Positions 8,685 through 17,833 of a stretch of DNA of 64,000 nt are shown here, in pieces (within the stretch, counting starts at the first letter, position 1; each line of letters starts with the position of its first letter). Origin of the DNA: Catenulispora acidiphila DSM 44928 (GTDB lineage: Bacteria; Actinomycetota; Actinomycetes; Streptomycetales; Catenulisporaceae). Position numbers and translations under genes: made by a program. The notes under the pieces are model-generated. The model was not told the origin of the DNA. It searched no databases and saw nothing but the letters and a program-made list of their open reading frames with translations. The stretch lies in contig NC_013131.1 in assembly GCF_000024025.1 (NCBI RefSeq), positions 4,526,001-4,590,000 of the forward strand, given 5' to 3'.

Positions 8685-9266
8685 CTATTGCGGGGTGAAC
8701 GTTGATGCGGCTTGTGCCTTGCCGCGGCAATCGACCTCGGCGGCAACGTTCATGTCGGTTGAGACGCTTGTGTTCAAGCTAGGATCGATGGCATAAGTGA
8801 TCGTGGCAGTGCCCTTTTTGGCGGCGAGGTTGAACGTGTCCTCGTTGGGTGCCTTTGGGGCGTTTCCAGGCGGCATCGGAATGCCAGCGAACAGTTCAGG
8901 GTATTTAGCGAAGGCTTGAGCCACTGAGGTGTCGGCGCCTGGCGCGATCCGTCCGTTGGGTGTGTAGTCGCTGAGTCTCCACCCGTCGCCGCGATGCGAC
9001 ATGGCTGCGTAGATCTCGCAGTCGCCGGACCATTGTCCGTTCCATGAAATCGTGATAATTGCGTATGATCCGTTTGAAAAGTTCGCTTTGTTACTAGCTG
9101 CGAGCTTCTGTTGTTCGCTCTTGGCCTCGCTACCTGTGAGGACGCGCACCGTGAAGCTACCGCTTACAGATGACGGCTTGCTATTAGAGCAAGACGTTAC
9201 AAGAAATCCGGGGCCGCAGAAAATGCTGGCCACGGCGATAAACCTAAGGGCGCGTCCTCGCAGCAT
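8685..9266 (-). CDS. Putative lipoprotein of unknown function
   Basis: 193 residues. The N-terminus MLRGRALRFIAVASIFCGPG is a basic-hydrophobic signal and VTSC (Cys near residue 26) is an acceptable lipobox. The mature part has no known domain; SYAIITISWNGQWSGDCEI and ATITYAIDPSLNTSV look like exported beta structure. Two Cys (CEI and DCRG) could form a disulphide. It ends at a perfect stem-loop and lies 20 bases downstream of the secreted-protein gene, so both may be one unit. Confidence 0.65.
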   Translation of the reverse strand: MLRGRALRFIAVASIFCGPGFLVTSCSNSKPSSVSGSFTVRVLTGSEAKSEQQKLAASNKANFSNGSYAIITISWNGQWSGDCEIYAAMSHRGDGWRLSDYTPNGRIAPGADTSVAQAFAKYPELFAGIPMPPGNAPKAPNEDTFNLAAKKGTATITYAIDPSLNTSVSTDMNVAAEVDCRGKAQAASTFTPQ

Positions 9267-9286
9267 AGTAGGTTATCTCCTGGTTC

Positions 9287-10126
9287 CTAGCAGATGTTGT
9301 ACGACGAGCTGTCCGCGCCGTAGGCCTGCCACTGCTCGCTCGTGTTGCTGTAGTTGGCGGTGATGACGGGCCCCGAGGAGGACACGGAGATCGAGACGCC
9401 GTTCAGCGTTGTGCCGCTCCAGCCGTGCGAGTAGTGCGGGGTGAAGAAGACGTTGGCGCAGCCGAACCCGCTTCGGTCGAAGACCAGTGTTTCGAAGCCG
9501 TAGTGGGCGAAGCTGTCGTTGGGGACTCCGATGATGACGGCGTTGTCGAACCCGAAGCCGCGACCGAGGTTTCCCCCGCCATCGGACGAGTTGGACGTCT
9601 TCTCCCCGAAGTTGTTTCCGTACCAGCCGGCAGTCTGCGACATGACGCGGATCGAGTTGCTGGCGCCGAGGGCGAAGCCGTCGGAGTGGTCCTGCGTGTT
9701 CATGCCGGAGTAGCTGGTCCAGTTCCAGTTTCCCGTCACGACGTTGTCGTTGTAGGAGGAGCTCCAGTACACGCTCGGCGTCGGCATGTTCACGTAGTTC
9801 CGGCTGGAATCGTTGGGCCGTATCTGTGCCACGGGCGTCCCCGAGAGCGGCGTGAGACCGAAGCATGCCTTCAGGCCCGCGTCGATGGTGCTGTGCGGTG
9901 CACCCCCCAGCGTCATTTTGGCTGTGTAAGCCTCGATGGCGCTGGCTTCGGGGCGCGGCGGCTTGGCATTCGCGCCGACCACCACGCAGCCGAGGGCTGC
10001 CGACACCGTGGTGCTCGTCCTCCCGGAGGTCGCAGCGCTTGCGTTCCCGGCCATCGCAGTGGTCACGCCGGCCGCCAAGGTGGCGACGGCAACAAGCGTT
10101 GCAGGTAGTCTTGTGCTTGTCCTCAC
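9287..10126 (-). CDS. Secreted protein of unknown function
   Basis: 279 residues from GTG 10126, six bases behind GGAGG. A classic signal peptide (MRTSTRLPATLVAVATLAAG, cleavage near GNASA-A) precedes a Ser/Asn/Gly-rich mature chain with many short beta-prone stretches (PSVYWSSSYNDN, WNWTSYSGMNTQDHSDGFALG, VFFTPHYSHGW) and four Cys. No catalytic motif is evident. It is probably an extracellular beta-rich protein; adhesin or binding roles are guesses. Confidence 0.7.
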   Translation of the reverse strand: MRTSTRLPATLVAVATLAAGVTTAMAGNASAATSGRTSTTVSAALGCVVVGANAKPPRPEASAIEAYTAKMTLGGAPHSTIDAGLKACFGLTPLSGTPVAQIRPNDSSRNYVNMPTPSVYWSSSYNDNVVTGNWNWTSYSGMNTQDHSDGFALGASNSIRVMSQTAGWYGNNFGEKTSNSSDGGGNLGRGFGFDNAVIIGVPNDSFAHYGFETLVFDRSGFGCANVFFTPHYSHGWSGTTLNGVSISVSSSGPVITANYSNTSEQWQAYGADSSSYNIC

Positions 10127-10946
10127 GGATCCTCCAAAAGACGTGACTGGACGTGGGGATTTCGGCGGTCGGGTGTCCTACCACCCGGCCGTCTCCCCTA
10201 AAGCAGAGATCTGATGATCTCGCGCAGTCAGATTCTCAGTACCCTGAGTATCTGTCAACGTCAGATGAGGCGGATTGACTTGGCCTGCCCCGGCTGGGTC
10301 CGTGAGGACTAGACCTATTTCAAAACGCGCGCAGAGCGTCAATTCGTCTCGCTGATACATCAGACCCCTGTGATTCACATCACACTGTGGTGAGGTATCG
10401 GATCATAGATCGCAAGGCGTTCCGCGTGACGTCACCAGTGTCTACGGCCTTAAAAGGCCGCGATGGCAAGACGCCCCGACCTTGCCTGCAATCTCAAGAT
10501 TAAGAGTCGCGACGGTTGGGAGATCGGCGATTGAACCAGAGGCGCGCGTCCGCGAGACGTCGTGGTAGTCGCGCTTCAGCCGCAGTTCATTGAACGGGCG
10601 GGTTTCTGCATCAGCTCCTGGTCCGGTGGGTGCGCACCGTCATCAGCCCAGGGTGCGAGGGCTATGCGATTCGTAGCTGCGACCGCCCACCCTCTGGCTG
10701 TTCTTGCGACGCGTACTTGCGCATCGTTCCATTAGTCGCGGAAAGCTACACTTCGACCTCGCGCTCACGTCCGTGTGTTACCCGTCCAGTGACGCTGTCT
10801 GTAGCGGGTTTCATTTGGCCCGGGAAGAGCGCACGTTGGCTGCCTAGGAACGGATCGCGGCGTGGTTACGGACCCATGCCCCTCGGACATACGCTGCGCT
10901 ACCCGGCCCGGCGGATCCGTCCGGAGCCGAGGAGGCGGAGGCCGCC
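10127..10946. other. Gene-free stretch
   Basis: 820 bases without a convincing gene. It holds the upstream region of the secreted-protein gene and one short stem at about 10445 (GGCCTTAAAAGGCC). Open frames are Arg/Pro-rich shadows. Confidence 0.45.
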
Positions 10947-11340
10947 GTGGGCGTTCTGCCGCTCGACGTTGAGGGGATGGGACCACGTCCGTGGATTCCC
11001 GCGTGCGCGTTTGACAGGTTCGATTGGCACACATGGAACTTCATCGACGTGCCGATCGGTGCTCTGGGATGGAACTCCCACGGTAGCCATTTCACCGCGC
11101 CTCAGGAGCCGGGGGAGACGTTCACGGAGTGGATCGAGGGCATCGTCGACGAACTCTATGGCGCCCCAGTACATGTGGGAATCCTCCGCGCCGGAACGGT
11201 CGACGGGTGTCTGTTGTGGAGGGACACGGGGATACCCGTCACATACCGTCGGGGTGGGTGCCGGTCGGGCCCGCGTAGAACCATGACAATGCCGCTCGCC
11301 GGTGGTTGGGCCGAGACCTGCGATAGTGCGCCGCAGCCTA
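10947..11340 (+). CDS. Possible hypothetical protein, boundaries uncertain
   Basis: From about GTG 10947 the plus frame reads like protein: PLDVEGMGPRPWIPACAFDR, WHTWNFIDVPIGALGWNSHG, FTEWIEGIVDELYGAPVHVG, ILRAGTVDGCLLW. After ~11240 it becomes Arg/Gly-rich and runs into the convergent helix-turn-helix gene, so the true end or a frameshift lies near 11250. I do not recognise the family. Confidence 0.35.
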
Positions 11341-11643
11341 CCGTCCTGAATGAACATGATGGGCTCGGGAGACCCGGCGCGGTGTCCGGCCCAGAGCGTG
11401 AATCAGTTCCAGGCCGAGCAAGAAGTCGTGTGCTTGGGCCCACACGATGTGAGCTATGGGGCGGGAGCGCACATAGGCCAGTTCCCAACGCTGGATGGAG
11501 TGGTGGCTGACGCCGACGATGTCAGCGACCTCCTTCTGGGTTCTGTCGCAGGCGATGCGCTGGCGTCTGATGGGGGTGGCTAGGCGTCGCCGTACGAACT
11601 GCTCCCAGGATTCGTCAAGGCGGGGACGCAGTAGGGTCTTCAC
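11338..11643 (-). CDS. XRE-type helix-turn-helix protein
   Basis: 101 residues from GTG 11643 (VKTLLRPRLDESWEQFV). Residues about 22-60 are an XRE helix-turn-helix: RRQRIACDRTQKEVADIVGV followed by SHHSIQRWEL. The C-terminal half is His/Arg-rich. The longer upstream frame crosses the IS21 terminal repeats and was not used: the element's end lies only ~60 bases upstream of GTG 11643, so the insertion probably removed the native promoter. Confidence 0.55.
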   Translation of the reverse strand: MKTLLRPRLDESWEQFVRRRLATPIRRQRIACDRTQKEVADIVGVSHHSIQRWELAYVRSRPIAHIVWAQAHDFLLGLELIHALGRTPRRVSRAHHVHSGR

Positions 11644-11703
11644 TGACGTGCCGTTTGGTGCGATGAGTATCAGCCGTAGGGCGAGCGCCCGAGAGCACTG
11701 CAT

Positions 11704-11709
11704 CAGGTG
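11704..11709. repeat. Target-site duplication, outer IS21-type element, left
   Basis: CAGGTG, repeated exactly at 18400-18405 on the far side of the element. Confidence 0.7.
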
Positions 11710-11906
11710 TGTCAACGCTTCGCCAAAAATGACCCCCGGACGCTCTCCGAAAACTGACCCCGCCTGGTCATGCTGCACCGCTGTCCGAACACTCGCGGGC
11801 GGGATACGCCACGATCAACTTCGTTCGACAGCGATCGCCAACATGTCGCCTCCGTGAGCCGGCTGGCCGCCGGGCGACGCCCGGACTCCCCGCGCAACGT
11901 TTAAGG

Positions 11907-11912
11907 CTCAAG
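11907..11912. repeat. Target-site duplication, inner IS21-type element, left
   Basis: CTCAAG, repeated exactly at 17194-17199. Confidence 0.7.
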
Positions 11913-12043
11913 TGTGAGCGGACGTGACATTGTCCCCGCTGGCGGAAATGAAGGGTCCCCACCTGCGGACATGAAGACCACCCATTGATGGACTCTTGAC
12001 CTCCCCACCTGTCCTCGGGGGCCGCTTGGCAGAGTGGCCGCCT

Positions 12044-12430
12044 GTGAAGACGAATGAGGAGATCATGGAAATACTGGCTGCATACGACTTGACGGGCAGT
12101 TACCGCAAAGCAGCCGAGCTGGCCGGATGCGACCACCACACGGTGCGCCGCTACGTCCAGCTGCGTGGGACCGGGATTGACCCGTCGACGCGGATCCCGC
12201 GCACGAAGATGATCGACGCCTTCATGCCGAAGGTCGAGGAACTCATCGAAGCGTCGCGCGGCCGGATCGGTGCCGACCAGGTCCACAAGAAGCTCGTGGC
12301 GATGGGCTATGACGGCACCGACCACACGACCCGCCGCGCGGTGGCCGCGGCGAAGGAGTCCTACCAGGCCGGGCACCGCCGAGTTCACCGGCCGTGGGTG
12401 ACCGAGCCGGGGATGTGGATGCAGTGGGAC
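12044..12430 (+). pseudogene. istA: istA transposase, 5' exon
   Basis: From GTG 12044 (VKTNEEIMEILAAYDLTGSY) with an IS21-type helix-turn-helix: YRKAAELAGCDHHTVRRYV, then IGADQVHKKLVAMGYDGTDH. It reaches the first catalytic strand MWMQWD, where the chain is cut by the intron after GAC 12430. The upstream TTG at 11996 has no better ribosome site. Splicing would join QWD directly to WGEGP of the 3' exon in frame. Confidence 0.8.
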
Positions 12431-13037
12431 GTGCGCCATGAGGCGCCGTGTTTCCGACGGAGGTGGAAGACCTTTCCCGGCTGGGTCGTCGCAGCGATCT
12501 GGCTGAAGCTGAGGGCAGTCTGACCCGGGAGGTGCCGGGGAGGGCGGGAAGCAGCCCTGACAACGACGGGACGGGCCGGTACTGCCAGACGGCTCGGGCC
12601 CGGCTAGCGAGGCGGGTAGGTACAACGCGAGTGAACCAGTGGTCGACCTTCCGTAAGGAATGCCGCCGGCTCCAACCTGGTGGATGTGGGCCGGAATGCA
12701 GTGCGCGTCGGCGGGTGTCGAACAAGCCGACGACTTCGGGTTCGGATGTCTCAGTCGGGCTCGGAGGCCACGGCGAATGTCTGCGGCGTAGTCGTGGCGA
12801 TGCTGCCGGAAGAAAGCTGGGTGCCGCCCCCGCCGATCGGAACACGGTGAACATGGGAACCGCGCTGCGGCCCCCCGGTCCGCGCGCATCCGGCGCGTTG
12901 CCCGGGAAGGCCCACCGTCGGCTGACGGCCGCTGCGCGGGGCGGAGTCCTCGTAGTAGTCCGAGGGCGGGAAAGCCGTCCGCATGGCGAAGGAGGACAGC
13001 GAGTCCGCAGCAAGCGGACTGGAAGGGCAGGAGTGCG

Positions 13038-14492
13038 GTGGTGAATACTGCCGAGCCGCTCCCGGACGTCGATGACGCCTGGATGCGGGTACTGAGGATC
13101 CAGTGCAAGCTGCACCGGTGGGCGACCGACGACCGGTCGCGCACGTTCGATGATCTGTTCAACCTCGTCTGCGATCCCGCGACGCTCGTCATGGCGTGGG
13201 ATCGAGTTCGGGGCAACAAGGGCTCCCGCACGGCTGGGATCGATGGCCGGACCGTCAGCAGGATCGAAGGTCAAGGCGTCGAGGAGTTCCTGGCCGGACT
13301 GCGGGAGTCGTTGAAGTCCGGGGAGTTCTGGCCGGTCCCGGTGAAGGAGCGGATGATCCCGAAGGCGAACGGCAAGCTGCGTCGCCTGGGGATCCCGACC
13401 GTCGCCGACCGGGTGGTGCAGGCGGCTCTGAAGCTGGTTCTAGAGCCGATCTTCGAAGTGGACTTCGAGCCGTGTTCCTACGGCTTCCGTCCCAATCGGA
13501 GAGCGCACGACGCGATCGCCGAGATCCACCACTACGCCTCGCGTGGTTACGAGTGGGTGTTGGAAGGGGACATCGAGGCGTGCTTCGACAACATCGACCA
13601 CACGGCCCTGATGGGCCGAGTGCGCGAGCGGGTCGGAGACAAGCGCGTGCTGCGCCTGATCAAGGCGTTCCTGAAGTCCGGCATCTTCTCCGAGGGCCGC
13701 GCCGTCAGGGACACCCGCACCGGGACGCCCCAAGGCGGCATCTTGTCGCCGTTGCTGGCCAATGTCGCGCTGGCGGTGCTCGACGAGCACTTCGCTCAGG
13801 TGTGGCAGGAAACCGGCCGGACCTGGGCGGCCAGGGACTGGCACCGGCGTCGCGGCGGAGCGACCTTCAAGCTGGTCCGCTACGCCGACGACTTCGTGAT
13901 CTTGGCTTATGGTTCCCGGCAGCATGTCGAGGACCTGACGGCCGACGTCGCGCAGGTGCTGTCCACGGTCGGTCTGCGCCTGTCGCCGACCAAGACCGCG
14001 GTCGCCCACATTGATGAGGGGTTCGACTTCCTTGGGTTCCGCATCCAGCGGCACCGCAAGAGGGGGACGGACAAAAGCTACGTCTACACCTATCCGAGCA
14101 AGGCCTCGATGCAGGCCGTGACGAGGAAGGCCAAGGCGATCAGCAGACAGAGTGTCGAGCACCCGCTTGAGGACGTGCTCAAGCAGCTGAACTGGCTGTT
14201 GAAGGGGTGGGCGGGCTACTTCCGCAACTCTGCGGCCAAGGCGAGTCTGAACTACCTGGGCTACTACACGTGGCACCGGGTCTGGCGATGGATCCGCCGC
14301 AAGCACCGCAGGGTCCCGTGGAAGAAGCTCAAACGCCTCTACCAGGGCAGTCAGGTCGGTGCGACCTGGTGGCCTGAGCACAACGGGATACATCTGTTCA
14401 ACCCGGCGACGGTGGAGATCGTCCGCTACCGCTACCGGGGAACGCGCATCCCGAATCCGTGGAGCAGGTACGCGCAACTGGCCGACCGGTAG
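13038..14492 (+). CDS. ltrA: Group II intron reverse transcriptase/maturase
   Basis: 484 residues from GTG 13038 behind GGGCAGGAG. Reverse-transcriptase blocks: PKANGKLRRLGIPTVADRVV, YGFRPNRRAHDAI, GDIEACFDNIDH, GTPQGGILSPLLANVAL, and RYADDFVIL with the catalytic Tyr-Ala-Asp-Asp at about residues 282-285. The maturase X domain follows (LNWLLKGWAGYFRN, NYLGYYTWHRVWRWIRRKH). It ends NPWSRYAQLADR without an HNH endonuclease domain. It assists splicing and retrohoming of the intron. No frameshift is visible, so it may be active. Confidence 0.92.
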   Translation: MVNTAEPLPDVDDAWMRVLRIQCKLHRWATDDRSRTFDDLFNLVCDPATLVMAWDRVRGNKGSRTAGIDGRTVSRIEGQGVEEFLAGLRESLKSGEFWPVPVKERMIPKANGKLRRLGIPTVADRVVQAALKLVLEPIFEVDFEPCSYGFRPNRRAHDAIAEIHHYASRGYEWVLEGDIEACFDNIDHTALMGRVRERVGDKRVLRLIKAFLKSGIFSEGRAVRDTRTGTPQGGILSPLLANVALAVLDEHFAQVWQETGRTWAARDWHRRRGGATFKLVRYADDFVILAYGSRQHVEDLTADVAQVLSTVGLRLSPTKTAVAHIDEGFDFLGFRIQRHRKRGTDKSYVYTYPSKASMQAVTRKAKAISRQSVEHPLEDVLKQLNWLLKGWAGYFRNSAAKASLNYLGYYTWHRVWRWIRRKHRRVPWKKLKRLYQGSQVGATWWPEHNGIHLFNPATVEIVRYRYRGTRIPNPWSRYAQLADR

Positions 14493-14513
14493 TCTGCCGC
14501 GTGGCCTCGTGGA

Positions 14514-14549
14514 GAGCCGGATGCCCGGTCAACGGGCACGTCCGGTTCG
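14514..14549 (+). ncRNA. Group II intron domain V
   Basis: GAGCCGGATGCCCGG ... GTCCGGTTCG folds into the 34-36-base catalytic hairpin; its consensus GAGCCGUAUGCG ... CGUACGGUUC is well kept. Confidence 0.8.
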
Positions 14550-14611
14550 GAGGGCGGCCCGAGGAAACGGGCTGGTCGCAAAGCCAGCACCGCGCCTCGG
14601 GCCGACCCTAC

Positions 14612-15714
14612 TGGGGCGAGGGCCCGCGCCTCGGAGATCGCCGCACGTCGCCGTGGTGCGCGTGGCTGGCCTGGTCGCGGTTCCGGGTGGTGATCCCGGT
14701 GCTGGACCGGACGATCCCGACGGTCGCGGCCTGCCTGGACGCCACGTTCCGGGCGTTCGGCGGGGTGCCGACCTACTGCCTGACCGGCAACGAGAAGACG
14801 GTGACGACCGCGCATATCGCGAACATCGCGGTGCGGAACCCGGACATCGTGCCGATCGGCCGGTTCTACGGGACGGTGATCGGCACCTGCATGCCCGCCG
14901 ACCCGGCCAGCAAGGGCGGGGTGGAGAAACGGTGAAGATAGCCAAGCGGGACATCGTCCCGACCACGACGAACCTGCGCGGCAGCTACGTGTCGTTCGGT
15001 GAGATCGAGGCGGCGTGCGACGCGTTCATGGCCGAGGTCAACGGTCGGGTCCACCGCGAGACCCGGCGGATCCCGCTGGAGATGCTCGGCGAGGAGCGGT
15101 TCCGGCTGCACCAGGTGCCCGAGCACCCCTACACGCAGGCGTTCGGCACCACCAGGCAGGTCCACGACAAGGACTCCACGATCCGGGTCGAGCAGGTCCG
15201 CTACTCGGTGCCGCACCAGCACGCCGGCCGGCAGGTGTTCGTGCGCTGGCACGGCGACGAGCTCGTCGTCACCGGCATCGTCGACGGCACCCCGGTCGAG
15301 ATCGCCCGGCACCACAGGTCAACGCCGGGGAACCCGGTGATCCTGGACGAGCACTATCCGGAGTCCGCCCGCGGGGCCAGGACGCCGAAGCCGACGAACG
15401 CCGCCGAGGAGGCGTTTCTGGCGATCGGGCCGGGCGCGGCTTCGTGGCTGGAGGAGGCGGCGGCCGAAGGCGTGCGCGGAATCGCCTCCAAGATGGCCGA
15501 GGCCGTGGCGCTGGCCAAGCTGCGCGGGCAGGGCGCGGTCGACCGCGCTTTGGGGACGGCGGCGATGGCCGCCCGGTTCGCCGAGGGCGACCTGCGCTCG
15601 ATCCTGGACCACCAGTCGTTCCACGACGCACCGGCCGCGACCAGCCGCGCCGGCGAACAGCACAGCCTGCAGCCGGGAACCTCGGCCTGGTCAGGATTCG
15701 GGAATCCAGGATGA
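14612..15714 (+). pseudogene. istA: istA transposase, 3' exon with frameshift
   Basis: Resumes WGEGPRLGDRRTSPWCAWLA, then VVIPVLDRTIPTVAACLDAT and GGVPTYCLTGNEKTV, the DDE-fold of IstA. In frame it stops at TGA 14933 after ADPASKGGVEKR; the homologous chain continues at once in the -1 frame (TVKIAKRDIVPTTTNLRGSY) to 15714. One base lost near 14927 explains this. No slippery heptamer is present, so a disabling mutation is likelier than programmed frameshifting. The rest contains ARVHRETRR-type and PGNPVILDEHYPE segments typical of IstA C-termini. Confidence 0.8.
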
Positions 15715-16152
15715 GGCCGTTGCGTCCGCGTTCTCCCAGGCCAGCGGAGCATCCCGCCCGGGGGCCGCCGTCACCTTCAACGACTGCGGGTGCATGTCGT
15801 TGGGGTTGTCGACCACCGTGAACCCGGCCGCGGTCAGGATCTGCACGACCGCGGCGTTCATCGCCTGCCTGACCGCTCCCGCATGCCAGATCGCCGGATC
15901 CTCGAAACGCCGGTCGGCCACGGCGCCGACGATGCGGTCGGTCAGGCGGTCGGAGCACGCCCAAGACAGAATGACGCCGCCGGCGGTGTCGTCGCCCTCG
16001 TCAACCTCGACGAGGACGCCGTTCACGTCACCGTGCAGGCCGTGCTCGTCGTTGCCGACCGTCGGGAGGCCGGCGATCGCCAGCTCCTCTCGGACCCAGG
16101 CCGCGACCCGCTGCCGCTCGGCCAGTTCCTCACCGCTTGCCTTCTCGAACAC
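15691..16152 (-). CDS. Passenger gene of unknown function inside the IS21-type element
   Basis: 153 residues on the strand opposite to istA and istB, filling the 490-base gap between them; GTG 16152. The sequence is protein-like and balanced (AERQRVAAWVREELAIAGLP, VLVEVDEGDDTAGGVILSWA, MNAAVVQILTAAGFTVVDNP), an alpha/beta fold without a family I can name. Its 3' end overlaps the istA 3' end by 24 bases. IS21 elements usually have istA and istB overlapping, so a gene here is unusual. It could be cargo or a regulator; evidence is only conservation of an open, normal-looking frame. Confidence 0.6.
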   Translation of the reverse strand: MFEKASGEELAERQRVAAWVREELAIAGLPTVGNDEHGLHGDVNGVLVEVDEGDDTAGGVILSWACSDRLTDRIVGAVADRRFEDPAIWHAGAVRQAMNAAVVQILTAAGFTVVDNPNDMHPQSLKVTAAPGRDAPLAWENADATASSWIPES

Positions 16153-16202
16153 GCAGGCACTTTAGCCAACCGATCACCACTGAACAGGAAGAACCCAGCT
16201 CC

Positions 16203-17033
16203 ATGACCGAGCTCTCCCTCCTGCCCGCCGTCCGTCCCAGGCCCTCAGCCCCGGCCTCCGCAGTCGCCGCGACCTCCGGGGCCGCGTTCGACGAGGCCGT
16301 CGCGCTCACCAGGGCACTGAAGCTGCCGCACATCCGCCGGGCGATGACCGACATCATCCCCACCGCCAAGGCCCAGCGCTGGGACCCGGCCGAGGTCGTG
16401 CGCGCTTTGCTGGCCGAGGAAGCTGCCGGCCGCGCCGCCTCCAACCTGCGCACCCGCCGCCAACGCGCCTCGTTCCCGACTGGCAAGACCTTCCACATCT
16501 GGAACGAGGACGCCTACTCGATCCCGATCCCGACGCAGTCCGCGCTCCGCACGCTGGAGTGGATCGGCCGGCAGGAGAACCTCTGCGTGGTCGGTCCTTC
16601 GGGCACGGGCAAGAGCCACTTCACCGAGGCCCTGGGCCAGGCCGCGGTCGACGCCGGGATGACAGTGGCCTGGTTCACGATCGAGGACCTCGGGGGCCTG
16701 GTCCGCCGACATCGCGTCGACGACTCGGTCACCAAAGCCTTCGCCCGCCTAACCAGGACCGATCTCGTGATCGTTGACGATATTGGGCTATTGCCGGTCT
16801 CCGCCGACGCAGCCGAGGGCTTCTACCGCCTGGTCGACGCCGCCTACGAGCGCAAAAGCCTGGCCGTCAGTTCGAATCTTCACCCGTCAGGCTTCGACGA
16901 GATCATGCCCAAGACCCTGGCCACCGCGACCGTCGACCGGCTCCTGCACCACGCACACGTCGTCGTCACCGCCGGAGACAGCCACCGGCTCTCCGAGGCT
17001 GTCAACGGCAACGGGGTCGTCGCACTCAGCTGA
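16203..17033 (+). CDS. istB: IstB-type AAA+ ATPase, transposition helper
   Basis: 276 residues from ATG 16203. Walker A GPSGTGKS at residues 130-137, Walker B LVIVDDIG, then the sensor-like AVSSNLHPSGFDEI and the C-terminal LLHHAHVVVTAGDSHRLSE. The N-terminal helical part (LKLPHIRRAMTDII, RTRRQRASFP) matches IstB. It loads and activates the IstA transposase at target DNA. The gene is intact although its istA partner is broken. Confidence 0.92.
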   Translation: MTELSLLPAVRPRPSAPASAVAATSGAAFDEAVALTRALKLPHIRRAMTDIIPTAKAQRWDPAEVVRALLAEEAAGRAASNLRTRRQRASFPTGKTFHIWNEDAYSIPIPTQSALRTLEWIGRQENLCVVGPSGTGKSHFTEALGQAAVDAGMTVAWFTIEDLGGLVRRHRVDDSVTKAFARLTRTDLVIVDDIGLLPVSADAAEGFYRLVDAAYERKSLAVSSNLHPSGFDEIMPKTLATATVDRLLHHAHVVVTAGDSHRLSEAVNGNGVVALS

Positions 17034-17193
17034 GGCTCAGGAGTCCTGGGGAATCTTGATGTCCGCGCGGGGCGAAGTCATGTCCGCATGGGGAAGATAC
17101 GTGTCCACGGACCGCCCAGCTGGAGAGATCTCGCGTCCGTCAGCGTGTTACCTGAAACGTCCGCAGTCGGAAGCCACTACGTGGCCATTGACA

Positions 17194-17199
17194 CTCAAG
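17194..17199. repeat. Target-site duplication, inner IS21-type element, right
   Basis: CTCAAG, equal to 11907-11912. Confidence 0.7.
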
Positions 17200-17475
17200 C
17201 CCGAAATCCTGGGGTGCCGCCCGAATTTGTCGCTCTAAGGCGGCTTCGATCAGACTGTCACCCGGACGACGGCCCCGACCCTCCCAGTAGTCGACATTCA
17301 AATCCTGCGCGGCCGCGTAGTCGTGATTGCTAGCTGCAAGCTGCCGCACCAGCGATGCAAGAGCGGGAAGCTCGAAGTAGTCGAATGCTGATGCCACCAC
17401 TTCCATCCGCTCGGGCGAGTAGCGATTGATCGCCTCGTCAAGACTGTTGCTCTTCAGCTCGGTCTCCAGCCGTCC
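17194..17475 (-). pseudogene. Captured gene fragment (unknown), C-terminal part
   Basis: The minus frame reads ELKSNSLDEAINRYSPERME, FDYFELPALASLVRQLAAS, LNVDYWEGRGRRPGDSLIEA and QIRAAPQDFGLE. It is abruptly joined to truncated istB on its 5' side. On its 3' side the inner IS21-type element sits in codons CTT GAG; reading across the duplication to 11906 gives one more Pro codon and TAA. So the inner element landed three codons before the end of this frame. Helical protein, family not recognised. Confidence 0.5.
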
Positions 17476-17833
17476 GGCTTGCCGATCCCCGGCGGGCCCA
17501 GCAGGATCACGTTCTCGGCCTTGGCGACGAACGTGCCGGTAGCCAGGTGCGCCAGCACGTCGCGCCGCAGCGAGGGCAGATGGTCGAGGTTGAAGTCCTC
17601 CAGGGTCTTGACCTGCGGGAAGTGCGCGGTGCGGATCCGCATCACGGTGCCCTTGGACTCCCGGTCGGCAACCTGCCCTGCAGCAGCGCGGCCAGGTATT
17701 CCTCGTAGGACCAGGTCTGATCGCGGGCCTGCTCGGCCAGCTCCTCCCAGAACGTGCCGATCGTCGGGGTCTTCAAGACTCTGGTCAGGTAGGCGATCAT
17801 CGACGGCATGCCGTCCGTCTTGTCGTTGACCCC
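17454..17833 (-). pseudogene. istB: istB fragment of the outer element
   Basis: MIAYLTRVLKTPTIGTFWEE, ARDQTWSYEEYLAALLQ, then after a frameshift near 17660 RIRTAHFPQVKTLEDFNLDH and VILLGPPGIGK: the N-terminal half of an IstB ending exactly in the Walker A motif. The ATPase half is missing, replaced by the unrelated fragment at 17194-17475. The 5' end is fused to an IS30 piece. Confidence 0.8.

Larger units (their letters stand above)
12431..14611 (+). mobile_element. Group II intron inside istA
   Basis: The 5' edge reads GTGCGCC, matching the GUGYG group II consensus, directly after exon TGGGAC. The 3' edge ends GACCCTAC (consensus AY) directly before TGGGGCGAG, where istA resumes in frame. 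Domain V is at 14514-14549, followed by a domain VI-like stem (GCCCGAGG ... CCTCGGGC). The reverse transcriptase lies in the domain IV position. The RNA structure and precise reconstruction of the host protein support both boundaries to the base. Confidence 0.85.
11913..17193 (+). mobile_element. Inner IS21-type element with intron-split istA, antisense passenger gene and istB
   Basis: Begins TGTGAGCGGACG and ends as the inverse TGTCAATGGCCA (shared TGTnAnnGGnC), inside the CTCAAG duplication. Further inside both ends are repeated CCCC-n-GCGGACATGA units (11936-11985; 17055-17095, inverted), typical IS21 internal repeats. The element is 5281 bp; without the 2181-bp group II intron it is 3100 bp. 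Order: istA 5' exon, intron with reverse transcriptase, istA 3' exon, antisense passenger gene, istB. Confidence 0.75.

Noticed and set aside
11768-13231. 487-residue minus-strand frame
   Set aside because: Crosses the ends of two mobile elements and the intron edge, so it cannot be an ancestral gene.
14921-14935. Programmed -1 frameshift in istA
   Set aside because: The bases GGAGAAAC do not form an X-XXY-YYZ slippery heptamer and no pseudoknot-like stem follows directly.
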